From Deltaproteobacteria bacterium (GTDB lineage Bacteria > Myxococcota_A > Polyangia > Polyangiales > Ga0077539), in the NCBI GenBank assembly GCA_016704445.1, contig JADJAE010000005.1, forward strand, positions 124,001 to 188,000: 64,000 nt of DNA. The letters run 5' to 3'. Shown here one piece after another: positions 52,417-60,793 of this stretch. Each line of letters starts with the position of its first letter. The first letter of the stretch is position 1. The position numbers and the translations under genes were made by a program. The notes beneath the pieces were generated by a model. It was not told the origin of the DNA. It worked only from the letters and a program-made list of their open reading frames with translations, and ran no database searches.

Positions 52417-53292
52417 ATGGCCCTGCTCGACCACGCCGCGCAGCGACTGCTCGAAAGGCTACGGCTGAAGGTTCGCCCGAGGGCCGCGAGCGGCGACCAG
52501 GGCGGGCACCGGAGCGAGGTGCGCGCCAGCGGGCTGGAGTTCGCCGAGCGGCGCGAGTACGTGGTGGGCGACGACGCGAGGAAGATCGACTGGCAGGCCT
52601 TCGCGCGCAACCGCACCCTCTCCGTGCGCACCTTCGAGGAGGAGCACGACGCCCGCGTCTACGTGCTCGTGGACGTGTCGGCCTCGATGACCCGCGGCGC
52701 TCCTCCGAAGCTGGAGGTGGCGCGGCAGGTGGCGGCCTCCTTCGGCTTCCTGGGGATGAACCAGGTCGACCGGGTGCGGGTGATCCCCTTCTCGGACACG
52801 GTGGGACGCGCCACGCCGGTGCTGCGGCGCAGGGACGACTACCCCGGGCTGGAGGCCTTCCTCAGCGCGCTCTCCCCGCAGGGCGCGACCAGCTTCGAGG
52901 CCTCGACGAGGGCCTTCCTCCAGCGCTTCCCGGGACGGGGCGTGGTGGTGGTGGTGAGCGACCTCATGGAGGCCTCGGACTGGAGCCCGAGCCTGCGGCA
53001 GCTCGCCCAGCGGGGGCACCAGCTCTCCGTCGTGCGGGTGCGCTGCGACGAGGACCACTCGCCCGACTTCCACGGCGAGCTCGAGCTCTGCGACGCCGAG
53101 ACCGGCGACCTGCTCACGGTGGCGGTGACGAAGGACCTCCTCGACGCCTACCGGGCGGAGCTCGAGGCGCACGTCGAGCGGACCCGCGACGCCTGCCGCC
53201 GGCTGGGAGGCCGTCTCGTCGAAGCGCCCGTGGAGCAGCCCTTCGACCAGCTGCTGCGCCAGGTGCTCGCCCCCTCGCTGGAGCATCCGTGA
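52417..53292 (+). CDS. DUF58 family protein (VWA-related)
   Basis: 291 residues. The signature RREYVVGDDARKIDWQAFAR plus FEEEHDARVYVLVDVSASM (about 78-96) is the DUF58 core, with a MIDAS-like D-V-S-A-S. The rest is a Rossmann-like VWA fold (VRVIPFSDTVGRATPVLRRR, GVVVVVSDLMEASDW). Always found next to MoxR; cytoplasmic and perhaps a client of the ATPase. Starts at 52417, 4 bp after the moxR stop, and overlaps the following gene by 4 bp. Confidence 0.93.
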   Translation: MALLDHAAQRLLERLRLKVRPRAASGDQGGHRSEVRASGLEFAERREYVVGDDARKIDWQAFARNRTLSVRTFEEEHDARVYVLVDVSASMTRGAPPKLEVARQVAASFGFLGMNQVDRVRVIPFSDTVGRATPVLRRRDDYPGLEAFLSALSPQGATSFEASTRAFLQRFPGRGVVVVVSDLMEASDWSPSLRQLAQRGHQLSVVRVRCDEDHSPDFHGELELCDAETGDLLTVAVTKDLLDAYRAELEAHVERTRDACRRLGGRLVEAPVEQPFDQLLRQVLAPSLEHP

Positions 53293-55103
53293 CCTTCGCC
53301 GCGCTCTCTCCCGCCGCGCTCCTCGGGGCGGCCCTCGCGGCCACGCTGGCCGTGGTCGCGCTCTATCTCCTGCGCCGCACGCCGCGCACCCAGGTCGTCT
53401 CCAACGTGGAGTTCTGGCGTCGCGCAGCGGAGCGCTCCCGACCCCGCTCGCTCTTCGCCACGCGCGTCCCCTGGACCTCGCTGCTGGTGTCGCTCCTCAT
53501 CGCGCTGCTGCTGGTGGGGGAGATGGGCGACCCCCGAGCGGGCGTCGGGCACTCGGGCACCACGGTGATCGTGCTGGCCGCCGACCGCACCATGGCGGCC
53601 CGGGACGAGCGCGGACGGCGACGGCTCGACGACGCGCTCTCCATCGCCCGCGCCACCGTGCAGGCGGACACCGTATCCGGCCAGGTGGCGATCGTGCGCG
53701 CTGGCCTTCGCCCGGAGGTGCTGCTGCCCCTCACCCACCGCGCGGCGGACGCCGACCGCGCCCTGGCTGGCCTGGACGCCGACGACGGCGTCGCCGACCT
53801 CTCCGCCGCCATCGAGCTCGCTCGGTCCATCGTGAGAGGCACCCGCTCGGCGGGCCGCGTGGTGGTGGTGGCCGACCGCGACGAGCTCCCCCGCGTGGCC
53901 GACGCGACGGTGCCGGTGCTGCTCTCCCCCGTCGGATCGCCCGGCGAGACCCTCAGCGTCACCGCCTTCGACGCTCGCAGAGACCCGCTGGCGCTGGGCG
54001 AGTACCAGGTGCGCTGCGAGCTGCGCTCGTACTCGCCGCGTCGGGGCAGAGCCCACCTGGTGATCCGAGACCGCGACACGGTGCTCTCCGAGGAGCGGGT
54101 CTCGCTGGAGCCCGGCGAGGTGATCACCCGCAGCGCCCGCGGGTTCTCCAGCGCCCAGGCGGAGCTCTCGGCGCGCCTGGAGGACATCGACATCGAGGGC
54201 AGCCGCGACGCGCTCTCCCGCGACGACGTCGCGTACGCCACGGTGGCGCCGGTGGTCTCGACGCGGGTGCTGCTGGTCACCGGGGGCAACCGCTACCTGG
54301 CCAACGCCCTCTCGGCCAACCCCTCGGTCGAGCTCGAGACCGTCGACGGCGCTGGGCTCCAGTCGAGGCGCGCGACGCTCTCCCGCTACCAGGTGGTGGT
54401 GCTCGATCGGGTCTCTCCGCAGCCTCCCCTCGACCACCCCGAGCAGCTCCTGGTGGGCGCCGTCGCCACGCGCTCGCTGGGAGTGGGCGCCGAGCTCGCG
54501 GCCCCGAGGGTGACGGCCTTCGCCGCGGATCATCGGGTGCTGTCGGGGCTGCGCTTCGACCAGGTGCAGGTGGCCCGGGCTCGCGCGCTGATCCCCACGG
54601 CAGACGATCGGGTGCTGGTGCGCAGCGGCCGCGATGCGCTGGCGATCGCCCGTGACCGCGACGGCGCCCGGGTGCTGGCGCTCGGCTTCGACACCGAGGG
54701 CACCGACCTGGTGCAGCGCATCGCCTTCCCCCTCTTCATGCACAACGCCCTGGTGTGGCTCGACCGTCGGGAGCGGGAGTTCCACTCCTGGCAGGCTCCT
54801 GGCGAGCCCATCCGGGCGCCGGGGTCGAGCGCCGTGGTGCTCACCCCCTCCGGGGCCGCCCGCCCGGTGCGAGGGGCGCTCTACGACACCGCGAGCGCGG
54901 GCATCTACCACACGGCCGACCGCGCCATCGCCGTGAGCGCCGCCGAGCAGTCGGGCTCGCTCGCCGACGTGGAGGGCGCCCGCCAGGGTCGACGAGGGGC
55001 TCCCCCTTCGGGTCGGGCTCCCGTCGCGGTGCTGCTGGCGGGGGCGATCCTCGCGATGCTGTGCGTGGAGTGGGCGCTCCTCCAGCGGGGGAGGCTCTCG
55101 TGA
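53289..55103 (+). CDS. BatA-like membrane protein with degenerate VWA domain
   Basis: 604 residues. The N-terminus FAALSPAALLGAALAATLAV and LYLLRRTPRTQVVSNVEFWR matches the Aerotolerance-regulator (BatA) N-terminal membrane region, with a second helix at about 60-78. The following domain has VWA-like strands (TTVIVLAADRTMAARDERGR, GQVAIVRAGLRPEVLLPL), but the MIDAS first motif is A-A-D-R-T rather than D-x-S-x-S, so metal binding is probably lost. A long region of beta strands (about 230-420) and one C-terminal helix complete it. Likely sits in the membrane with its large domain outside. The start overlaps the DUF58 stop and the stop overlaps the next gene. Confidence 0.88.
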   Translation: MTFAALSPAALLGAALAATLAVVALYLLRRTPRTQVVSNVEFWRRAAERSRPRSLFATRVPWTSLLVSLLIALLLVGEMGDPRAGVGHSGTTVIVLAADRTMAARDERGRRRLDDALSIARATVQADTVSGQVAIVRAGLRPEVLLPLTHRAADADRALAGLDADDGVADLSAAIELARSIVRGTRSAGRVVVVADRDELPRVADATVPVLLSPVGSPGETLSVTAFDARRDPLALGEYQVRCELRSYSPRRGRAHLVIRDRDTVLSEERVSLEPGEVITRSARGFSSAQAELSARLEDIDIEGSRDALSRDDVAYATVAPVVSTRVLLVTGGNRYLANALSANPSVELETVDGAGLQSRRATLSRYQVVVLDRVSPQPPLDHPEQLLVGAVATRSLGVGAELAAPRVTAFAADHRVLSGLRFDQVQVARARALIPTADDRVLVRSGRDALAIARDRDGARVLALGFDTEGTDLVQRIAFPLFMHNALVWLDRREREFHSWQAPGEPIRAPGSSAVVLTPSGAARPVRGALYDTASAGIYHTADRAIAVSAAEQSGSLADVEGARQGRRGAPPSGRAPVAVLLAGAILAMLCVEWALLQRGRLS

Positions 55104-57568
55104 GCGGAGCGTGGATCACCATCGGCCACCCGGCGCTGCTCTGGGGCCTGGCGGTGTGCCCGCTGCTGGTGCTCGCGACCTGGCGCAGCCGCATCGATGC
55201 GTCGCGAGGGAGGCTGGCGCTGGCCACGTTGGCGAGGGTGCTGGCCGCCGCGCTGGTGGTGCTGGCCATCGCCGACGCGAGGGTGCGCTGGCCCACGCAG
55301 AAGCTCGCGGTGGCGCTCTCCGTCGACGGGTCGGCGAGCGTGTCTCCCCGAGAGGCGGCGGCGACCCGGGCGGCGGTGCCCCGTCGGCGCATCGAGCGCG
55401 ACGACGTGCGCTGGATCGACCTTGGAGAGAGCGCCCCCACGGGCGCCCTGGAGAGCGAGCTCGCGGCCTCGATCGACACGGCGGTGGCGCTGCTGCCGAC
55501 GGGAAGGGTCCGCCGGGTGGTGCTGGCGACGGACGGTCGCGAGACCCGGGGCGACGCGGTGGGCGCGGCCGACCGGGCGAGGCGCGCCGGGGTGCAGGTC
55601 TTCGTGATGCCTCAGGGCGATCACCCCGCGGTCGACCTCGTGGCCGTGAGCGGCATCGAGGCGCCCCGGCTGGTGAGGGCGGGGCGGGAGGTGAGCGTCG
55701 GGGTGCGGCTCTTCGCCTCGGGCGATCGCAGCGTGCGGCTGCACCTCCAGCGCGACGGGGTGAGCGTGACCAGCCGCGAGGTCGCGGCCCCTTCGGGGAC
55801 GAGCCTTCACGACCTCTCCGTGGCCTTCCCCGAGGAGGGCGTGCACGAGCTGCGGGTGACCGCGACCGCCGAGGGCGACCGGGTCTCGCAGAACAACTCG
55901 TGGCGCATGCTGGTGCGCGTCGTCACGCCGCCGAGGGTGCTGCTGGTGCACGAGCTGGAGGGTCGCTCCCCGTCGCTCTCCGCGGTGTACCGGGAGGCGC
56001 ATCTTCACGTCGACGAGGTGCATCCGGAGGGTGTTCCTTCCGATGCAGCGGGGCTCGATCGGTACCAGTACGTGGTGCTCGACGAGCTCGTGCTGACCTC
56101 GCTCACGGAGCCCCAGCAGCGGGCGCTGAGGGTGTGGGTCGAGGAGCGCGGCGGCGGCCTTCTCACCACCACGGGGATGCACGGCGTAGGGCGCGAGCCC
56201 GAGCTGCTGCGCGAGATCGAGCCCATCATGCCGCCCCGGGCGGTGCCCGAGCCCCGGCCCATCGAGCTCATCCTGGTGATCGACCGCTCGGGCAGCATGA
56301 TGGGGCCCAACATCGTCAACGCGCGCAACGCGGGCATCGCCGCCGTGCGGGCGCTTCGACCCGACTCGCGCGTCGGCGTGGTGGCCTTCTCCGGCGAGGC
56401 CGACCTGGTGGTGCCGCCGGTGCCGATGACCCGCGCCGACGAGGTCACCCGCGCCATCGCGGGCATCCGGGCGGGCGGAGGGACCAACCTCGCCGCCGCC
56501 CTCAACGCCGCCACCAACATCGTCACCGATGACGACCGCTACCTTCACCACGTGATCCTGATGTCCGACGGGGAGAGCCACCCGGGGCCTGCGATCGCGG
56601 CGGCCAACGCGCTGCGCTACACGGGCGCCACCATCACGGCGATCACCCTCGGCCCGCGGGTCAACCTGATGCGCGAGATCTCCCGCATCGGCCGCGGTCG
56701 CTACCACGTCACCAGCGCGTCGACCTCGCTGCCGCAGCTCTTCGTTCGCGAGGCGCAGTTTCGCAGCCCGCCGCCCGCTCGCGAGGCGCAGTTTCGCCCC
56801 GCGGTGAGCGCCCGCATGGGCTTCATGGACGGCGTCGACCCCTCGGCCGACCCGCCGATCATGGGCTTCACGGTGTCGCAGATTCGCCCGGGCGCCCTCG
56901 CGTTGCTGCAAGCGCCCGACGGCTCCCCGGTGCTCGCCCACTGGTTCGTGGGGATGGGTCAGGTGGCCTCGCTCACGACGGCGACGTCGAGCCGGTGGGC
57001 CGACGCGTGGCGCACCGGAGCGGGCTTCCGCCGGCTCTTCGGGCAGATGGCCTGGGAGATGCTGCGGGTGCAGAGCGACGACAACCTGGAGCTTCACGTC
57101 GAGGCGCTCCCCGGCCGCTCCGACGCGCGGAGGGTGTCGATCGTCGCGCCCACGACGGCGACCGACCCGACGCCGGTGGTGAGCCTCTCCCGCGGCCGCG
57201 TGGAGGGCGTGCGCCTCGCGGTGCGCCCCACGGCCCCGGGCGTGTGGAGCGCGAGCGTGGCGCTGGGAGAGGGCTTCGTGGTCGACGCGAGGATGCCCTC
57301 GTCGAGGGAGCCCACGGTGGCGGGCGGGGCGGAGGTTCCGTACCCCGCGGAGCTGAGGGCCTTCGGGAGCGACGGGCCCGCGCTCTCGGCGATCGCGAGG
57401 GCGGGCGGAGGCCGGATGATCCGTCGGCTGGACGAGGCGCTGGACGACGTGCGGGGCGAGCGGGTGATGCGCGAGGCGAGGCTGGCGCTGCTGGTGGGCG
57501 CGCTGCTGGCGTACCTGCTCGGGGTGCTGGCGCTGCGGATGCCTCGACGGGCGCGCTCGCTGCGATGA
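55100..57568 (+). CDS. VWA-domain membrane protein with glutamine-amidotransferase-like region
   Basis: 822 residues from GTG 55100 (GTGA overlap with the previous stop). N-terminal membrane helices (HPALLWGLAVCPLLVLAT and VLAAALVVLAIADARV). A first, degenerate VWA-like region (VALSVDGSASVSP) spans about 65-170. A mid region RVLLVHELEGRSPSLSAVYR and RALRVWVEERGGGLLTTTGM resembles the class I amidotransferase-like part found in this family. The intact VWA domain (about 390-570) has LILVIDRSGSMMGPNIVNAR for MIDAS, RAGGGTNLAAALNA and VILMSDGES. Later residues have an Ig/beta fold, and a C-terminal helix (ALLVGALLAYLLGVLAL) with a basic tail. Last gene of the MoxR operon. Confidence 0.9.
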   Translation: MSGAWITIGHPALLWGLAVCPLLVLATWRSRIDASRGRLALATLARVLAAALVVLAIADARVRWPTQKLAVALSVDGSASVSPREAAATRAAVPRRRIERDDVRWIDLGESAPTGALESELAASIDTAVALLPTGRVRRVVLATDGRETRGDAVGAADRARRAGVQVFVMPQGDHPAVDLVAVSGIEAPRLVRAGREVSVGVRLFASGDRSVRLHLQRDGVSVTSREVAAPSGTSLHDLSVAFPEEGVHELRVTATAEGDRVSQNNSWRMLVRVVTPPRVLLVHELEGRSPSLSAVYREAHLHVDEVHPEGVPSDAAGLDRYQYVVLDELVLTSLTEPQQRALRVWVEERGGGLLTTTGMHGVGREPELLREIEPIMPPRAVPEPRPIELILVIDRSGSMMGPNIVNARNAGIAAVRALRPDSRVGVVAFSGEADLVVPPVPMTRADEVTRAIAGIRAGGGTNLAAALNAATNIVTDDDRYLHHVILMSDGESHPGPAIAAANALRYTGATITAITLGPRVNLMREISRIGRGRYHVTSASTSLPQLFVREAQFRSPPPAREAQFRPAVSARMGFMDGVDPSADPPIMGFTVSQIRPGALALLQAPDGSPVLAHWFVGMGQVASLTTATSSRWADAWRTGAGFRRLFGQMAWEMLRVQSDDNLELHVEALPGRSDARRVSIVAPTTATDPTPVVSLSRGRVEGVRLAVRPTAPGVWSASVALGEGFVVDARMPSSREPTVAGGAEVPYPAELRAFGSDGPALSAIARAGGGRMIRRLDEALDDVRGERVMREARLALLVGALLAYLLGVLALRMPRRARSLR

Positions 57569-57602
57569 TCGGTGACGATTGGATGCTGAGGAGGACACAC
57601 GC

Positions 57603-58361
57603 ATGAAGCGCTCTCGATCGATGCTCGCTCCCATCGCCCTGGCGGCGCTCGCCGGCCAGGTCGCTCCTCGCACGGCGTCGGCGGTCGACCTCATCGCCGA
57701 CCTCGGCGGGCCGGCGGGTTTCGGCACCAGCTTCCTGGCCGAGAACGACGACAGCTCCTCGACGGAGATCGACATCTCCCGGGGCTTCCCTGGGGGACTG
57801 CGCTACTTCGCGGGCACGTACCGGTCGATCTTCGTCAACAACAACGGCAACATCACCTTCCGCGGGGCGGTCGGGCAGTTCACGCCGACGCCCTTCCCCA
57901 TCGCCGACCAGCCGATGATCGCGCCCTTCTGGGCAGACGTGGACACCCGCGGCGGAGGGCGCCCCGGGCGCAACGGCGTGTGGTGGGACGTCCGTCCGGG
58001 CCAGGTGGTGATCACCTGGCACAACGTCGGGTACTTCGGCAGCCACGTCGACCGGCTCAACAGCTTCCAGATCGTGCTGCGCGGCGGGACGGAGATGGAC
58101 GAGGGGCAGTTCGAGGTGGAGTTTCGCTACGCGCGCTGCGAGTGGACCACCGGCGACGCGAGCGGCGGCAGCAACGGCCGCGGTGGGACCCCCGCCCAGG
58201 CGGGCTTCGACGCGGGCAACCGTCGCGACAGCCGGGTGCTGCCGGGCTCCCGCACCGCGGGGGTGCTGCGGCTGTGTCGGACTTCCAACGTGGGAGAGCC
58301 GGGCATCTGGCGCTTCCTCATCACCAACGGCCGACCGATGCGCTCTCCGCAGAGGGAGTGA
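57603..58361 (+). CDS. Secreted NIDO-domain protein
   Basis: 252 residues from ATG 57603. Signal peptide MKRSRSMLAPIALAALAGQV, cleaved near TASA. Strand-rich body: LRYFAGTYRSIFVNNNGNIT, QPMIAPFWADVDTRGGG, VWWDVRPGQVVITWHNVGYF and FQIVLRGGTEMDEGQFEVEF. The NNNG-N-x-T, 'P-F-W-A-D-V-D' and 'N-x-F-Q-x-V-L' blocks are the nidogen-like (NIDO) domain, common in myxobacterial surface and fruiting-body proteins. The C-terminus ends in a Gly/Arg/Ser region without a membrane anchor. RBS GAGGA upstream. Confidence 0.9.
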   Translation: MKRSRSMLAPIALAALAGQVAPRTASAVDLIADLGGPAGFGTSFLAENDDSSSTEIDISRGFPGGLRYFAGTYRSIFVNNNGNITFRGAVGQFTPTPFPIADQPMIAPFWADVDTRGGGRPGRNGVWWDVRPGQVVITWHNVGYFGSHVDRLNSFQIVLRGGTEMDEGQFEVEFRYARCEWTTGDASGGSNGRGGTPAQAGFDAGNRRDSRVLPGSRTAGVLRLCRTSNVGEPGIWRFLITNGRPMRSPQRE

Positions 58362-58385
58362 GGGAGGCCCTGGAGTGCCCATTGT

Positions 58386-58714
58386 GCTCATCGTTGCCCT
58401 CATCGAGCGCAATCCGCTTCCAGGCTGGGGTTCCGCGCGTTGGCGCGTCACCCCAGGCAATAACAGGATGGCCGCCCCGGACAGGGTCCGGGGCTCCGAG
58501 CGGCCGTCTCTGTGCGCAGGTTGCCGGGTCCGCTGTCGAGCCAAACGAGGGAGGCAGCCGGACGCGAACGCGCCTCCTGCACGTATCAGGCGATGCCCGT
58601 TCGGAGCCCCGGACCCTGTCCGGGGCGGCCATCCTGTTATTGCCTGGGGTGACGCGCCAACGCGCGGAACCCCAGCCTGGAAGCGGATTGCGCTCGATGA
58701 GAGCAACGATGAGC
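58386..58714. mobile_element. Palindromic MITE/REP-like element B (118-bp arms, 116 matches)
   Basis: Left arm 58386-58503 and right arm 58597-58714 are reverse complements with two mismatches in 118 bp, around a 93-bp centre. The 20-mer CACCCCAGGCAATAACAGGA lies at 58449-58468 and, inverted, at 58632-58651. Flanking parts of each arm (GCTGGGGTTC...GCGTTGGC before the core; GCCCCGG...CCGGGGCT after it) are also shared with element A, while the outermost ends differ. Nested hairpins lie within the arms. No transposase is encoded. It separates convergent genes (NIDO protein and a small lipoprotein); the rest of the 58362-58747 gap holds nothing else visible. Confidence 0.88.
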
Positions 58715-58747
58715 CCATTGAGGGGGCGCGGGCCGTCGCACTACCGA

Positions 58748-59308
58748 TCACCGCCCACCGTCGATCAGCGTCGCGGGCTGAGCCGCCGTCCGCTGCGTGT
58801 CTATCGCGGCGCCGAAGATCCAGCCCAGGCCTCCGCCACCAGCCGCTCCTCCACAGGCTCCGAGCAGCGCCCCGAGGGTGACCTGCACCGGGATGCTGTC
58901 GCAGCCGTCGATGCACCGCGTCCCAGCGAACAGGCCCATCACGAGCCCGCCGAGGATGCCAAGCACCGTCGCGCCAACCACAGCGCCGTCGCGGGCCGCG
59001 AACGAGCGCTCTGCGACCGTGAGGTACGCGGTGCCCGTCGACGCACGCGCCGCCTGTGTGATCCGCTCTCCGAGTCCCCGGCGGCGGAGGTCGGCGTAGC
59101 GCCCGTCCTCGAAGCTCACCCGTTCGACGGTGGTGTGCACGACGGCCCCCTCGGACGTCCGCAAGGTGACCGCGGTGTCCGCGACGGGGTGCTGCACGAG
59201 ATCGCCCACCGGGACGGCGTAGACGTACCGCGTGCTGCACGCTGACGGCCCCACCAGAGCGAGCCACGCGAGGATCGCCGCGCGTGGTCGGGTAGCGGCG
59301 TCGCTCAT
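58748..59308 (-). CDS. Small lipoprotein/membrane protein with glycine-zipper tail
   Basis: 186 residues from ATG 59308. The signal MSDAATRPRAAILAWLALVG runs to a lipobox ending PSAC (about residue 24). A beta-rich part (AVTLRTSEGAVVHTTVERVS) is followed by a Gly-rich membrane segment (GATVLGILGGLVMGLFAG) and a second one (LGALLGACGGAAGGGGLGWI), both with small-residue zipper spacing typical of outer-membrane-inserted lipoproteins. Function unknown. Lies between element B and a divergent MprF-like gene. Confidence 0.7.
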   Translation of the reverse strand: MSDAATRPRAAILAWLALVGPSACSTRYVYAVPVGDLVQHPVADTAVTLRTSEGAVVHTTVERVSFEDGRYADLRRRGLGERITQAARASTGTAYLTVAERSFAARDGAVVGATVLGILGGLVMGLFAGTRCIDGCDSIPVQVTLGALLGACGGAAGGGGLGWIFGAAIDTQRTAAQPATLIDGGR

Positions 59309-59374
59309 GCCCGCGAAGGTACCATCGGAGCCCCGCGGTTCGCTGAGCCGCCGAGGCCCAGCGGAGTACATCGA

Positions 59375-60793
59375 ATGCGCCCCACGCTGCCGCTGACGCC
59401 CCGGGCCCGCGGGTGCTACGACGCGCCGGCCCCCGTGAGCACCGCCGTCGACGACCCCCGAGTGCGCGCCCTCGCGTTGCTCAAGCGCCATGGCTACAAC
59501 GCCACGTCCTTCCAGACGCTGGAGCGAGGGTTCCGCTACTGGTTCGACGGCGACGAGGCCTGCGTGGCCTACGCCGACACGGGCTCGGCCTGGGTCGTCG
59601 CGGGCGCCCCCATCGCCCCGACCGAGCGCCTCGCCGACGTGGCCCGGCGCTTCGAGGCCGCCGCGCGCACGGCCCGCCGTCGCGTCTGCTACTTCGGCGT
59701 CGAGCAGCGGATGGTCGCCGCCTCCATCGGCCTCGCCCTCACCATCGGCGCGCAACCCGTCTGGAACCCCTCAGGCTGGCCGGACATCCTCCGCGGGTCG
59801 TCAAGCCTGAAGGAGCAGGTGCGCCGCGCCCGCGCCAAGGGGGTGCGCGTCCGCCTCGCCGAGCCTGGCGAGGTCACCGATGCGTCGTCGCCCACCCGCC
59901 TGGCCGTCGATGGGCTCATCGAGCGCTGGCTCGCCTCGAAGCCGATGGCCCCGATGGGCTTCCTCGTCGACGTGCAGCCCTTCGACTTCGCCGAGGAGCG
60001 GCGCTACTTCGTCGCCGAGCGCGACGGCCGCGTCGTCGGCTTCCTCGCCGCGGTGCCCGTCTATGCCCGCGACGGCTGGCTCTTCGAGGACCTGCTCCGG
60101 GACGCCGACGCCCCCAACGGGACCACCGAGCTCCTCATCGACACCGCCATGCGCGACGCCGCGCATAGCCAGAGCGGCTACGTCACCCTGGGCCTCGCCC
60201 CGCTGGGCGGCGACGTCGACCCCAGGCTACGCACCGTCGGCGCCCTCTCGTCGGGCCTCTACGACTTCGGCGGCCTCTACCTCTTCAAGTCCAAGCTCAA
60301 GCCCCACCGCTGGGACCCGATCCACCTGGTGCATCCACCGGGCACCTTCGCGGCGGTGGCCCTCTTCGATGCGCTCACGGCCTTCGCCCACGGCAGCCTC
60401 GGCCGCTACGGGCTCCGCTCCATCCTCCGTGGTCCCTCGGTGGTGGTGCGGGTCCTCGCGCTGCTGCTCGTCCCATGGACGGCGCTGCTCCTCGCCGCCG
60501 ACACCACGCGATGGTTTCCCTCCACGTTCCTCAAGGTCGCCTCGGTGGCGCTCAACGTGGCGCTCGCCCTGGGGCTCTGGTCCCTCGCGCGACGATGGCG
60601 CCCGGGGCTGGCGACCGCCCTCGCGATCGCCGTCACCGCCGACGCCGCGCTCACCATCGCCCACGCCCTCGCGTTCAACCTCTCCCGGGTGCGGGGTCTG
60701 TCCGACGCCCTCCTGGTGCTGGTCTCCTGCCTCGCTCCGACGCTCGCCAGCGCCATCCTCTGGAACGCCCGAGCCCTCCGCGCTCGCCTCTAG
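59375..60793 (+). CDS. MprF-like (DUF2156) phosphatidylglycerol aminoacyltransferase-type protein
   Basis: 472 residues. Residues about 25-310 form the tandem GNAT-like fold of the LPG-synthase C-terminal domain: LKRHGYNATSFQTLERGFRY, VVAGAPIAPTERLADVARRF, RRARAKGVRVRLAEPGEVTD, VDVQPFDFAEERRYFVAERD, LGLAPLGGDVDPRLRTVGAL and YDFGGLYLFKSKLKPHRWDP. These match the domain that moves Lys or Ala from tRNA to phosphatidylglycerol. Here membrane helices follow the catalytic domain (about 340-470) rather than preceding it as in MprF, so the topology is unusual. Substrate unknown. The last 4 bp overlap the convergent SDR gene. Confidence 0.85.
   Translation: MRPTLPLTPRARGCYDAPAPVSTAVDDPRVRALALLKRHGYNATSFQTLERGFRYWFDGDEACVAYADTGSAWVVAGAPIAPTERLADVARRFEAAARTARRRVCYFGVEQRMVAASIGLALTIGAQPVWNPSGWPDILRGSSSLKEQVRRARAKGVRVRLAEPGEVTDASSPTRLAVDGLIERWLASKPMAPMGFLVDVQPFDFAEERRYFVAERDGRVVGFLAAVPVYARDGWLFEDLLRDADAPNGTTELLIDTAMRDAAHSQSGYVTLGLAPLGGDVDPRLRTVGALSSGLYDFGGLYLFKSKLKPHRWDPIHLVHPPGTFAAVALFDALTAFAHGSLGRYGLRSILRGPSVVVRVLALLLVPWTALLLAADTTRWFPSTFLKVASVALNVALALGLWSLARRWRPGLATALAIAVTADAALTIAHALAFNLSRVRGLSDALLVLVSCLAPTLASAILWNARALRARL

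Noticed and set aside
54905..57775. 956-residue minus-strand open frame
   Set aside because: Antisense to the VWA gene of the MoxR operon. His/Arg/Gly-rich text is typical of a reverse frame of GC-rich coding DNA.
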